A stretch of DNA of 64,000 nucleotides, from the NCBI GenBank assembly GCA_004123355.1, contig SCHM01000001.1:1418001-1482000 (forward strand), written 5' to 3'. The notes under the pieces were generated by a model, which worked only from the letters and a program-made list of their open reading frames with translations, did no database searches and had not been told where the DNA came from. Both the position numbers and the translations under genes were made by a program. Positions 47,430-59,599 of the stretch are shown here, piece after piece; positions within the stretch are counted from its first letter, which is position 1; each line of letters opens with the position of its first letter. This DNA is from Amphirosellinia nigrospora. Lineage: Eukaryota > Ascomycota > Sordariomycetes > Xylariales > Xylariaceae.

Positions 47430-48852
47430 ATGCAGCGTTCTACTAGCTCAACCCCGATCCAGGGACCATTCCCTTCTTCTCTACTAACATCTGGGGCACC
47501 TCGTCCAATAAATCCGAATCGAACTTGGCACAGGCCGAAGCGGCAGCGGCAGCGGTAGCAACACGAACAGCCGATCGCGCCCTGGCACGAGCTCCGGCGA
47601 CCAACCGAAGGAGCACACCAGGCGACCCTCTTTCGGCCGGAAGTCCTCCCTCAGCTCCAGCTCGCCATCCAAGGGCAAGCGGCGTGGAGCTCATCGGCCG
47701 CGAACGGTGGAGGCAGCGGGGAGACCAGATCATCACGGATGCGACTGTGCCACCTGCCCTTCCAGGCTACGCTCTCTCCGCGCGAAGATATCCAAGGACG
47801 TCGACGCTGTCGTCTCACCGACCTCGGTCGACTCGTTTTCCAAGATGATCAGCCGTACCATGTCTGCGAACTCGAACGGGCTGTACCAGACCATGTCTGG
47901 CGTATCGGGGACGCTGTGCCAATCACCACATCTCCCCAGTCCAGCATCCCTACTTGCCGACGGAGATACCCTCCCTATACACTCACATCCATGACGTTCG
48001 AATAAGCGCATATCGACACTAGACTATCTACGTAAAGCGTGAGTTTTGTCAACGTTCCGTTTGGGGTGTTGTGCGCTTGGACTGCTGAGTTGAAGCTGAC
48101 TGTTTTGCCCTCTACAGACACGAAGGTCGCATTTACTGGTTTAATACACTCCTCTTCGACAAGCCTGATTTGGCGCGCATGCCGTACTTCGACAGTCGGA
48201 AGCTAGCCCGTCGCGCGACAAACTACCTTCTCCTCGGGCTTTCCATACCCGTCGTCATCGACCTCAACTCGTCCACGGTACTCGAATTCTTGCGCTCGCT
48301 TAACACGCTTCTCAACGAGTTCGACTCCTACCAACAGATCCACACCGAGAATGGCGTGAGCTCGAGTTCACTATCACGCGCGCGCCTGCCACAGATGTTT
48401 CGTCGACCGGGAGGCAAGGGACGTCGGCAATCTGGGGCCACAGGCCTCGATTACATCGATCCCAACTCCAGCTTCAACAAGGACGGTTCCGCCGTCAATG
48501 CGGCGCCAGCCACGGTAATCAATTTCGGTCTCGGTGGAGAGGGCAACGACCTAGTAGCAGGAGAAGAGTACACGCATCTACTTACGCCGAACCTGCCTTT
48601 CGATCCGGATTTTTTCGAGACGTTCGCAACACTATGTGACGTGCTCATCGACTGCTACACGCGACTCATCAGTCTCATGACGAGCCCGAAGGATTGCACA
48701 CCCATGATTGTTGAGTTGTTCACAAAAGCGGATCATCGCGTGCGCAAGATCATCATTCAAGGAGTCGTCAAGGAGTTTGAAGATTCAACCGAGCAGGTCT
48801 AAAGCAAGAAGTGGCTAATATAGGCAAAGTAGTCCTCGGAGGACTAATGTGA
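47430..48852 (+). CDS. Conserved Pezizomycotina protein, unknown role
   Basis: Starts MQRSTSSTPIQGPFPSSLLT. A low-complexity Ala/Ser/Pro N terminus follows, then CDCATCPSRLRSLRAKISKD, SPTSVDSFSKMISRTMSANS and DAVPITTSPQSS. An intron (48039-48118) leads into HEGRIYWFNTLLFDKPDLA, ARRATNYLLLGLSIPVVIDL, LLNEFDSYQQIH, RARLPQMFRRPGGKGRRQSG, EEYTHLLTPNLPFDPDFFET and ADHRVRKIIIQGVVKEFED. The second exon ends VLKQEVANIGKVVLGGLM at 48852 if one C is added near 48799; otherwise the frame stops a few codons earlier. The N-terminal exon has several such slips. Strong conservation of the second half suggests a core cellular role, but none is assigned. Confidence 0.75.
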
Positions 48853-49516
48853 GATGAATGCCTGATTCATTTTCAATTGCAACCGATGCATGACGAATAC
48901 GTTGTCGAAATGGAGTAGTGGTCGAAATGGAAGAGTGGCGGAAAATCATGGACGACGACGAATTCATTCCTTTACGATACTCATAGATCATTGACCCCGC
49001 GGGAGATAGCACATTCTAATTTTCATGTTCACTGATTCGTCTAGTCAAAATTCAAGCTACTTCTAATGCTCAGATAAAAGTAGAAGAGAATAGGAAAAAG
49101 TTCATCAGATACCATAACGCATTTGTTGGTCTTCAAGGGGTTCACCACATGTGGATCGCCTCAGTGCTTGACTCTATAAATGGATATCATCACCTGAACA
49201 GGTTAGGTTAACTCGAGCCATGTCGTTCCAGGCAGAGCAGCTTGGATGCCGAGAGGGACTTCCCACGAAGTCTAGAGTGTAAAATACGGCATATAAGCTG
49301 CTAGGCTTGGAAGAGCTGACGAGATATACTGTATGAGCGATGATCCCACATAAACAAAACCCACATATTGATGATTGAACCCCCTCGTACCAAGAATAAG
49401 CCCCATCGAGTAACCAAGCCTGCCCGGCAAGCGAAGCAAAGCGAGGCAATCGCATAACTGTCGATCTCGACAAAAAAGGTGTTCTACCCGCATCCAAGAT
49501 GTCTTCCCACCCAGAA
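48853..49516. other. Spacer
   Basis: No supported gene. Minus-strand open frames at 49174-49583 match no family I know. Confidence 0.35.
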
Positions 49517-50035
49517 TGACCGATCCACGACCAAACCTAGCCATCAAAACCGTCGCCAAACGAGCACGACGACACCACAGCAACGCCTTAAACTCTTAAG
49601 CCCACAGGCCGCGGACTCATATCTTCGTCCATGGGGGACCTCCAGACCAGCGAGAGACGAGAACAGAAGCGCGCGGTGCCAGGCACCGAGTGGGTGGACG
49701 AAGCTGATTTTTCTTACAGCGAGGCCGAAGCCAAGCCGGGCAGGAGGGGCGGATACGAGAGCATCGCTGGCGTTACGGGAAAACGGAATGCAAAAAAAGG
49801 TGGACGTAAGCCGCTGTGCTTCTATGGCGGCGCGTTTCCGCTGTCGTCTTGTGCGGATCCCGAAGGAAAAGCGCAAAGAGCCGTCCGGGGACTTTCTCCC
49901 AAAGCTGAATTCATGAGACGACGGAGAAACTCCGAGGTCTCTGTGTGTAGCTTCGATAGCGATTTGTTGGGCGGGGGTTGGAGAAGGGAAGGAAGAAAAG
50001 AGAGTTTGAGGACTGAAGGTTTAGTGGTTTTGTAG
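49517..50035 (+). CDS. Possible hypothetical protein
   Basis: The ATG at 49517 gives MTDPRPNLAIKTVAKRARRH, basic and protein-like. The reading then moves between two plus-strand frames, one with SPQAADSYLRPWGTSRPARD and one with EWVDEADFSYSEAEAKPGRR. Either may be real and a one-base slip could connect parts. An opposing minus-strand frame is also open. Low confidence. Confidence 0.3.
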
Positions 50036-50547
50036 TTTTTTTTTGGAAAAGTGGGACATGAATCGATAGTGGGGAAATACAGAGGAAATGCATGGTAGCT
50101 GGCCAATTAGAAGCGATCAAGTATACGCTAAAGCTTGGGTCTAGGCAGATCATGACAGGCACCTGAGCTTCTACCTGATTGGTCAAAGCTCTGTTCGTGG
50201 CGTGCTAGAGCTAAAGTATTTACATCGGACAACTTTTTGTGAGCAGCAGCCGTCAGCCTCCAGGTTAGGTACGCGACCAACCTTTGTAACCGCGTTGAAC
50301 CGCCGCTTCAGAACTTGCTCTTTCTCTCAACCACCAGCAGCTGGCGCGTGCACTATCCACGGCCACAGATCAGCTTCTCATCATCACTTTATTTGTCAGC
50401 GCGGTATACGGGACATGACTATATGCATTTAACCTCCCGTTCCCACGACCCCAACATCGCACCCGCGGATCTGCGCTGCTCGACCGACCCGGGCTTCAAT
50501 CTCTCGCCACATATAACACGTCAATAAAAACTGAATAGTTCGTCGTT
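50036..50547. promoter_or_regulatory. Upstream region of RAE1
   Basis: About 500 bp with CT-rich patches before the RAE1 ATG at 50548. No TATA box can be placed with confidence. Confidence 0.4.
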
Positions 50548-51783
50548 ATGGCATTCTTCGGCACTGCCAATACTACGACTACGACTGCCGCTCCTTCGGG
50601 AGGCGCTACCATCGGGGACCTAAAGAACGATGTGGCCATCACGAGCCCCCTGACGACACCGTCACCGACCTCGTCTTCTCCCCACCGCCGACCTCCTCGC
50701 CATATCCAGTTGGGACAAGAAGGTCCGGATATATCAGATAGCTGGCAACGGTGCCAGCGAAGGAAAGCACGTATATGAGCACGACGATGCCATATTTAAT
50801 GTGGATTTTTCAAAGGTATGATTCTACCCATCTTGAGCTAGCTTCTGGCGTCTGCCCGCCTCAGATGAAATCGCCCGACCATCTTTGCTAACCTGCCGAT
50901 TGTAGGACGGAAACAAGATCGCATCGTGCGGTGCAGATAAGCAGGCCAAAGTATGCGACCTTCAAAGCTTACAGACCGTACAAGTGGCAGCCCACGATAG
51001 CACCATCAGATGTGTGCGGTTCTTTGAGTCCCCCAACTCCAACGGCCCCATGCTTGTGACCGGTTCGTGGGACAAGACGATCAAGTACTGGGATCTAAGG
51101 TCGCAAACCCCCGTGGGCACCGTGGCATGTCAAGATCGCATCTATTCCATGGACGTTCGCAACAGCCTCCTCGTCGTCGGTACGGCAGAAAGATATATAA
51201 ATGTCATCAACCTGCAAGACCCCCTGAAGTTCTACAAGACGCTGCAGAGTCCCCTCAAATGGCAGACTCGCGTCGTCAGCTGTTTTACGGATGCAACGGG
51301 TTTTGCCATCGGTAGTATCGAAGGTCGATGTGCTATTCAATATGTAGAAGATAAGGACTCCAGGTCAGCCACCAACCCCTATTCATATTTCCTGCATGTC
51401 TATGGATGCTAATGCCCAACTCACAGCGCCAACTTCTCTTTCAAGTGCCACCGCGACCCGCCATCGGGCAACACCACACAAGTGTACACGGTCAACGACA
51501 TCTCATTCCATCCCAGCATGGAACTTTCAGTACCGCCGGTAGTGACGGAACCTTCCACTTCTGGGACAAGGACGCCAAGCACCGGCTCAAGGGCTACCCG
51601 GCAGTCGGCGGCAGCATCGTCGCCACCACCTTCAACAACTCCGGCAGCATCTTCGCATACGCCGTCGGCTACGACTGGTCCAAGGGCTATTTCGCTAACA
51701 ACACAAACTACCCCAACAAAGTGATGCTACACCCCATCCAGGCAGACGAGTGTAAACCCAGGCAGACGGTTAAGAAGCGTTAG
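50548..51783 (+). CDS. mRNA export WD40 protein RAE1/GLE2
   Basis: RAE1/Gle2 is the WD40 beta-propeller that binds the nucleoporin GLEBS motif and helps export mRNA. Exon 1 (50548-50815) starts MAFFGTANTTTTTAAPSGGA and KNDVAITSP. Intron 50816-50905 leads into DGNKIASCGADKQAKVCDLQ. WD repeats include MLVTGSWDKTIKYWDLRSQT, DRIYSMDVRNSLLVVGTAE and GFAIGSIEGRCAIQYVEDKD. A second intron starts after GACTCCAG (51362-51363) and ends acag before GCCAACTTC. The end is GYDWSKGYFANNTNYPNKVM to QTVKKR at 51783. Three frame slips, at C runs near 50646-50650, 50680-50683 and 51512-51514, are each one C short. With those allowed, the protein is complete with almost family-identical sequence. Confidence 0.93.
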
Positions 51784-52511
51784 TAGCCCGAGGAAGAACG
51801 CTCCGCAAAACCAAGCCTATCCTGTGCAAGCCTGCAGAAGTCTAGCAAAACCTATTTTACGTGGTCTACAAAGTTCTTGAGGGTCCACTAGAGGGGAAAG
51901 ATCCAAATCACAGCGCTCTACGAAGGAAGCGCCGAGTCGAGTCGACATTTCATGGAGGAGTTTAGGGATGGCGGATGGTGGGTTGTGTGATGTACACAAA
52001 CAGGTGAGGAAAGGGGAAGGGGGGGTGTATTGCATGTACCAACTCCAATTAGTTGATAGATAGATAGCGAATTTGGAACTGCTGATCGTTCATCCTGTAT
52101 TCTTTTGCTTTTGGTTTTTGCGTGTGATGGAAATAGATTAGATAGTATCGTATGCTTTGATATAATCTTTAAGTTTTTATAAGTAAAATCAATAATATCA
52201 GCTAGACTGCCGCATTTTGGTTTGCGCTCGTCTCATCGGCAAATGAATGTGCATGTGTGATAGGCTGTCGTATCGTATCTTATTCTATGCTTGATATATG
52301 GTGAGCAACTCCTGAGCAGCTGGTCGAGTGCCCTCGGTCTTGCCAAGCTAGATGGATTTTAATATTCTATCCTAGCTACCCCGAAACTTGATTGGGATTT
52401 CCAGCATCTCGTGGGTATGAGGTGTGTGGTGGAGTCTTGTTTATTGTGCGAAGCTAGTCTTTCAATACATATGTGCTTATATCTGTCCGTTGTTTGAGGC
52501 TCAAGGGGACC
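51784..52511. other. Intergenic, RAE1 3' side
   Basis: AT-rich 3' flank around 52080-52200. No gene seen. Confidence 0.4.
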
Positions 52512-52868
52512 GTGTCAAAAGAGCTCAGATAGAGGGCTTTGAATAGGTTTAATTGAAATGTAGTGAGCAACTATGGTGCCAAAGGGCCATATAGATCTTA
52601 CGTTTTCTATTCTCCAGGAGGGAGGAAGGATTCCGTGCCCCTTTTATATGCCCCTGAATTCTCCTCTCCTTCGCAGACCTCCGAGAGAAGCTGTGTGTAG
52701 CAGCGGGAGAACCGAGTGTCTCAACGTTCGAGTTCAGATTCGGGGTGTCTGGCTTGAGAACTCACGATAACTTGACTTGGTACGACTGCCTCCGCCTCGT
52801 AGGGTAGGTAGGTAGTATTTAGCGAACTGACCGTGTGGGACCCGTTTGGCACTGTATTGCACACTCAG
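52512..52868 (+). repeat. Dispersed repeat, copy B
   Basis: Second copy of the repeat at 9766-10078, same orientation, with small insertions such as a TAGGTAGGTAG tract near 52803. Ends coincide with those of copy A (GTGTCA to GCACTC-like). Confidence 0.7.
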
Positions 52869-54742
52869 TGTGACGGGACGGCGTCATGACAAAAGATTAG
52901 GTACTAGGCAAAGAGTTCGCGCTCTGGGTACCCCGGCGTAGAAATATCGTGTAGGGCCCGCCCTCGCCGAAGGAAGCCGGTGTGGGAGAGAGTGAAGACT
53001 GAGTTCGTCCCCGAAAGATTCCCTCGGGGGTTTTGGAATGTCGGGTGTTTGATCGTTTTGAGGAAATTCAGTTCCTGGTTCGAGGTTATCTTTTGCCTGT
53101 GGACTTGAGGGAAATTCGAAATGCTCGAGTTTCTGACCTATTCGCTTCCATCCTCCTTTTTAGGGTCTAGTAGAGTAGAAAGCGTTAGCATCGATTCTAT
53201 TTTCACGGAATTTATTTGATTCCCGCCTCGTCTGAGAGGCAAGGCGAGACTTTGAGATCGAGCCGTCCCAACAAAATTAAGGCGTCTAGTCGAACTATTG
53301 CATGTAGTTCTTCTTCAGGCGGCAGGTCCCGGGGCCGATTTCGTGATCATAATGTAGGTGTTTGGGATACAGTAGTTGCCGTCGGTGATATCTATCGCAA
53401 TATATAAGGGTTGCAGATGTTCGAGTGTTCGACTTGGCACCGTTCTATCATTTGACAGTGTGGTGGTATAGGTGCTGCAGTTCTGTTCCATGGCAATATC
53501 GGAAGCGCATGACGGCTTGGATCGAGAGAATATCATAAGCCGTCTCTGTTTGTCACAGGGCTCAGAAGGGCTTATGGATAGCTTCATTCTTTTGATTCCA
53601 ACAGTTAGCTATGGCGTCAAAGGACCTCTTACTCTCTGGGTTTTCCTTGGGAGAACTTGGGACCTGACTAGCCTATATATACCAAAAAGAATTCCTAATT
53701 ACCCACGTACCTCCGTAGGCTCGTATAGCCGGAGTCTGTATGTCTCGGTAAAGGGGCATCGAATGGTACGAATAGCCGAGGGGCTGTATCCGTAAGCGAG
53801 ATACGTGTAACACCCAAAGAGGCTCCTGTCACAGTCCTCACTGCTGGAGTTTTAGGTATCACTTATGCGTATTGCGCAGGGCAAGAAAGCCCTATATATA
53901 GCTGAAGTCTATGGTCTAGCAATTATACCTCGGCCTTTTCCCAAGCGTCCCTGGCTTGATATTCGCGCCGTTTGAAGTCATATTCTGCGCGTTACCGATG
54001 GTAACTACTCTGTCCCGCGCGCCTACATCATCATCACACTTGGCCATGAAGCCTGTCGGCTGAAAAAGAACTACATGCATATTTCGACTAGATGCCTTGA
54101 TTCGCTGAATCTCGGTTAAAAGTATCTATCTGGAATACGATCTAGAACTTACTTTTGATAGTCTTTCTAAGCTATTGGTGGCTGGCTTCTAGTAATATAT
54201 GCACGGCCCCAGGTTCATAAGATATTCCGTGGCGTTCCATAACAGCTCTAGGCAAGTGCGAATCTTCTTATCAGCTTTGAAAATATGCTGTTTGGACAAA
54301 ACACACTGGCCAGCTTTGCAAAAGACGTCTCTAAGAGTGCTGAACCGCAGATACTAAGACATAGTTAACTAAGAAGTTAGTTATTAATATATTAAATTAG
54401 CATATTGCCTCTTTTACTATAGCTATTATATTATTAGTAATAGCCTGCTCATGGTACGACTAGTTTCATACCTAGAACGGTTGGGGACATTACTGGGTTA
54501 GATGTCGGGCATCATCGCTAACAAGTCCTCTTGCATATATCTTCTGGAGGTACGGTTCTAGGTATCAAAACTAATCAAATAGGGGTTGGTGGCTGTTCAT
54601 ACGAAAAATAGAAATGCGATGTTCCAGAACTGTTACAATGCTCCTTTGCTTCACTGTCGAGGACTTTGCGACACATGCGTTAGCCTAGCAATTTGCACTT
54701 GAAGCGACGCCTTAAAATTGAGAACCAAGATAGATCACTGAA
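52869..54742. other. Gene-poor interval
   Basis: About 1.9 kb with no supported gene. It holds the short repeat D copy 2 and a mildly AT-rich patch near 54360-54430. Confidence 0.45.
53422..53492 (+). repeat. Dispersed repeat D, copy 2
   Basis: Matches 13175-13245 through TTCGACTTGGCACCGTTCTA and TGCAGTTCTG words. Confidence 0.45.
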
Positions 54743-56933
54743 TTAAACAAGTACTATCTCTTCTAGGTCAGAGTCATCCTCTGGCCACGCCTCCCCATAC
54801 ATGACCCCGTCCACGTACAACGTTGATATAAATCGGTATTCCTTGCCCTGAAAATGCCTCAGCGCAACAGGATAGGAGAAGCCGGCTAAGAGAGCAACCA
54901 CGTCTCCTTCTTGACAAGGACCAGCGCCACGAGCAAGGTGTCCCGTCTCCAACACCATCAGTGCTTCGTTCGCCCCCCCCATGATACAGTTTCTCAGCTC
55001 GCTCGCGCTAGCACTTTTCTTGATTTCACCCAGCCCCAAGACAGCGTGGGCGAGAACGCTTCTTTTACTGTAGACTACGTTTGGAAACGAGAGTGCAATC
55101 TTTCTAATTTCCCGCGCACTATGGATGCGGCAATCCGGATACAACATGAGATCGAACCATCCCTGAAATGTATCGAACGGGTCCACGCCCGGTGATCTGT
55201 CGTAATCCAGCAATCTCGTTTCTGTCATCTTGTCATCTGTGAGCACTCGCACTGCTGCGTGAGATACATCTTGGCCTTTGAAGCGATCTGCCAAGTAGCA
55301 ACACCATGACTGGCGCGCTCGAACGTGGGATATAATTTGATTGATAGGTAGGTTATCCGTCCTACCATAAAATAACGAATCGGCATGGCTCCTACTCTCA
55401 GAAACTCGACTTTGCTAAGGATTAAGCCACGTACAGTAAGCTTTGACGAACAGCTAGTATAGGTATATCTCGCCCTGGTTAGTCGGCATGCCTGGTAGCC
55501 CTTGAAAAAGCGTATATCGACCGTTTTAACCTGCCTCCACACAAGCCATTGTGGTATCTTGGACGGGTACTAGTATCCAGGACGGATTATTGCTTGAAAC
55601 GCTTGTTTTGATGCATGCATGCAAAAAGTCCAAAGCGTTCGTTCCTCTCAGGAACGAAATTGTCGTCGCCTCCAACAACTCTGTCTCGGTTTTTGAATAA
55701 TCTGATTCTGGGAGGTCAATGCCGAGGGCAATCAATATTCCACGAATACCGAACACCACGTCTTGAGGCAGGATTGAAGACAAAGCACTTGCATATCGCC
55801 ATGTCCGCATAACCGTTTGAATGTCGGGTCTGATAAGACTATGTTGCGAGTGCCACACTAGCCGTTCTCGGATATCCGTGATGGTCATTATCCGAAACAT
55901 ATGAGGAGGATTAATAAAGCCGTCTCTAAATGCTGTACCCCCTCTAATACCGTGGTTGACATAGGACATCAGAGACTGCAGCATTGAATGGAAGTTGACC
56001 TCCTTGAGACCGAATCTCGCGACACAGTTGGTATGTTTAGGTAAAACGCCTTCTTGCAATGTCCACTGGTAGGTTTGAAGGGCTTGTTACCATCGTGGGA
56101 TCCGCGGGTAGGAAGTTTCGTAGATCAATGGGGAGGGACTGCTAACTACAGCAGCAGTGAAATTTGGAGAAAAGGTACTTACTATTCTTTTGAACCATGG
56201 GTTCTTTATAATACCTGAACATATCTGAGAAGCTGCAGTCATATTTCTCTCATTGAAGCCTAGTATTGTCAGAGCATTATAAGTATGGGGGGTTAAGCGG
56301 TCTGAAACATCTCAGTCACTTACAAAGTCTGCAAAGAGCTCTGCAAAAAATATCTTTATTTGCATCGAGGCCATAGTCTGACAGTATCGGCAGCAGTATT
56401 TTCCTCCAATGCACGAGATTCACGAACCGGAATACACTATTACCTGGCGGGAATTCATGAGGTCCCATCCAAATGATGACCTTGGCTGCTCTCTGGTCTA
56501 AGTTTTTAATGAGAGACGGTGATTTAGCAGAACCTCTGAAATTGTTGCGATAAGCATGGTACTCACAGACTTCACCCATCAGTGCGACTTGCTGCTCCCT
56601 CTCATGCAGCGAGGGCCGGCCTGGCCGTTGGTCGATGCAAATGGAATCAATAAATAGTCGCCGTGATTTCGAACCATGTCGCAAGTGGATCACAGCATCG
56701 TGACAGTTGGGCGTGACAAGGATCGTCCTCCCGTCACAAAGGATTGGAAGAGTCCCAACACATTCCCCATACGTATGACAAGGCCTCGAATCTGGTTGAG
56801 CGGGTGATGTTATCTAAATCAACCTCGCTGAGAAACAATCGAGATCATCTTCCTGTGATGTGGCTGGCTTCAATGTGAGGATGCGGATAGATCTCGGAGA
56901 GCTCAGAGGCTGGTGTTTGTAAGGTGGCGCCAT
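54743..56933 (-). CDS. HET-domain protein, interrupted
   Basis: Starts MAPPYKHQPLSSPRSIRILT at 56933, a typical opening for one HET subfamily. It continues DLDNITRSTRFEALSYVWG, LPILCDGRTILVTPNCHDAV, then the core HLRHGSKSRRLFIDSICIDQ with EREQQVALMGEV and AAKVIIWMGPHEFPPG. After introns come GIRGILIALGIDLPESDYS, ISFLRGTNALDFLHACIK and TVDIRFFKGYQACRLTRARY. The usual C terminus follows: CQEGDVVALLAGFSYPVALR, EYRFISTLYVDGVMYGEAWP and EDDSDLEEIVLV at 54743. Frame slips occur near 56825, 56770, about 56560 and 55560. It would function in incompatibility-type cell death if expressed whole. HET identity is strong. Confidence 0.85.
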
Positions 56934-57774
56934 TCCAACAGATCAACATGCCTTGTGCTTAAGGTCGTCTGACAATGTCAAAAGTTAGCTAGTTTATTCT
57001 GCGAGATTTGCGCAGGGAACAAGAGGGGAAAAGGAGATCAGGCTCGAGGGGTACCCTAAGGAACCTAAGATATGGTTGCAGTGCAGAAGAGCCCACAGCC
57101 TCCGTCACATTTCAGCTCCGCCACCTACCTTGACCGGCACACTGAAGACGAGGATCTCCGATCTCGAAGCTCATTCGTGCCCATGCAGAAAACGCCTTGG
57201 AAGGGCTGTGCAAATCACTGTAGATTTCGGAGATTTGCATCCATCAACCATCGACACCAACAGCGAAAGAAGAATATGCTGCTATCTCTTATACTTGGCA
57301 TCACCCTTTACCCTTGATGTAGCCATGTAGTAAATAGGGTCTCAAATTGGGTATCCGCAAACGCCAACGGCCCTCCTTGTGGCTGGTTGACTAACTGCCT
57401 TCAACATCACCCATTTCAACACGAAGGATTGGAAATATGGATTCTTGAACCCATGCCTCTTGCGGTTTATTCCTCCGTGGTAATCTACCGTATCGGTAGT
57501 ATCTAGCTGAGGGCTATCATGAATTGCTCGATCCGCGGGCTCGTCCGTCTCAACGATACGGGAGATAAGGCAACGAGGTATGGTTTGTCTGAGCTAATGT
57601 GATGTAATCCGCTACATATACCTACTTAAAGGTATACATACGTGGAGTAGGTAGGTGCCCAGAACTCCGCAGCGGCGTGCGCCACCTGCTACTTTACTTT
57701 ACTATAGTTATATAAACATAGTAGTCCTGGGAGTACGCACGAAGTTGCGTTGCAACCACAACCTTTTGCTCATC
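56934..57774. other. Intergenic, divergent promoters
   Basis: Upstream of the minus-strand HET gene and the plus-strand gene at 57775. Two overlapping plus frames (57072-57330) are open but unrecognised. Confidence 0.4.
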
Positions 57775-58712
57775 ATGAGTCCCTTGACCCCGCGCCAAGT
57801 TGAGGTGCGTTTGTCACAGGTCCAGTTTGACACGAATTACGCGAATCCCTTCGAGGGGAATCCCTTCGAGCGGGTACGATGGCGCCTTCTCAAGTTAGAA
57901 AAGTCGCAATCTAACTCTACAACTTCCTACGGGGACCCTACTGGATCCGAGTGCTCCAAGCACCGCTGGGGCGCGGTGCTCGTAGAAACAATGCATACTG
58001 GATGCAAAGAAACGACGAACACAACATAGTGAGTTACACCTCAGTATATGAATAAAGGGTGTGAATTCATGACAGGCCCCAGAACCCATTCGACGACCGC
58101 GAATTGCTCTTCCCGGATGAGCATGGAAGTTTGAAAGCCTCCCGGTTAGCAAATCTCGACACTCAATTGAAGATACAGAAGCACGCAGGGGATGACTTGG
58201 TGATGTCTGCACACTGCGCTAGGGACCTGGGGCTTTTCGACCGACTGTCGACCGAATTTGAGGATCCGTGTTTGTACAGCATCTCTGGGCATTCGACCGC
58301 CGTCCTGGGCGTGCTGCGAAACGTCCAGTTCCGCCTCAAAGGCAGCTCGGTGACATTCCGTCGTGATTTCTGGGTCTGCGAATCTCTCAACAATATCGTC
58401 GACGTCATGATTGGAGCGAACTTCATCAAGAACAATTTCAAGATGCTATTCGAGAAGGTTAGGGACTGCATTAGCAGCTTTGCTACATGGTTCTCCAAGA
58501 AGAAAGAGACACCCGAGCAGAAGCAAGACCGGGAGGAGCGAGAACGCCAGCAACAAATTGCTATCAAAGAGTTGGAGATTAAGCGCCTGCAAAAAGAGAG
58601 CGAGGCACTTCGATGCGCCAGAGCACGAAACAGCGACAGTCAGCAAGGAGGAGGAAATCAAGGGGTTCTTAAAGCGATGGCTCTTAATGGGAGTCGCATG
58701 CTCTTCAATTGA
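57775..58712 (+). CDS. Retropepsin-like domain protein with coiled coil
   Basis: Exon 1 starts MSPLTPRQVEVRLSQVQFDT. A likely GT-AG intron near 58029-58076 leads into NPFDDRELLFPDEHGSLKAS. The middle part resembles the aspartyl-protease fold of retroelement origin seen in many fungal single-domain proteins (SVTFRRDFWVCESLNNIVDV then MIGANFIKNNFKMLFEKV). The expected D-[TS]-G triad is not seen; SAHCARDLGLFDRL occupies its place. After SSFATWFSKKKETPEQKQDR comes a charged coiled coil (REERERQQQIAIKELEIKR). No LTRs or reverse transcriptase flank it, so this looks like a domesticated host gene rather than an element. It looks mostly whole. Confidence 0.55.
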
Positions 58713-59599
58713 TACCTCTTGCACTCTAAACACCATGTACGGTCTTTCTAACCTAGGTTCATCACGAGGATGAAGACATACCTAAAGGGCGATCGCTTTG
58801 CTGGATCCCCAGGTAAGTACGTGGTAACGCTTTGGCATGGTGAGATGATCGTTTCAGGCAGAATCTCGTATGATGGATCCCTAAGATCATTCAACATGTC
58901 GCTCTTACTTTCTTGCATACTGGTACATTTAGCCCGCGCTAATGTATCCGAATTAACCTATCTATTTACACAATGAATAACGCATTCTGCCATTGCAGGC
59001 TTTGTCGGGAGCTCTCACTTCGGAAAGGGGGGATTGGCTGCACACTAGTAGGGTAAGAGTTAGGTCACCTGTCGCGGTTTGGGGTCAGAGGGTTATGCTA
59101 GACAGCCTCACTATCGATTGGTAAAGGCTTTGAAAGTGGCTTCGCAGCCTGCATGGCATATCTCGAACCCGAAAGGGAGTCTAGAGAGCTTGGCGGGGTG
59201 GCAGGGTAATCGGAATAGGGGTACACTTCACCACTCAAGTTGCTTCGCCATTTTGGCTGACTGCCGGGTGCGGCTATGCATAGCACTAAATGCAAGACGC
59301 GCAAAACGCGAAATAAATAGGCCACACTAATGATCACGTCCACAACTGGGCGATTTATTCAATTGCAACATAATTGGGCTAGGCCAAGAGAGACAGCGCC
59401 TGGCGCATGAAAACTTGGCTGCATGACATGGCACTTTCCTATATGTCATTTCTCAATGCCACTCAGCCTTACTTCGTACAAGTAAGTACCAGGCGACACG
59501 AGGGCTTCATCTACGACCAGCGATGGCTTCGAAGTTCGCAGAACAATCGTTGCGCCAAATTGCATCTCGTCTTCGAACATCTCGTCTTCGAATACCAAA
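58713..59599. other. Spacer
   Basis: No supported gene. Short frames on both strands look random. Confidence 0.4.

Noticed and set aside
49544-50186. Minus-strand ORFs opposite the weak gene at 49517
   Set aside because: No domain on either strand; Phe/Leu-rich translation looks like antisense of a basic coding frame.
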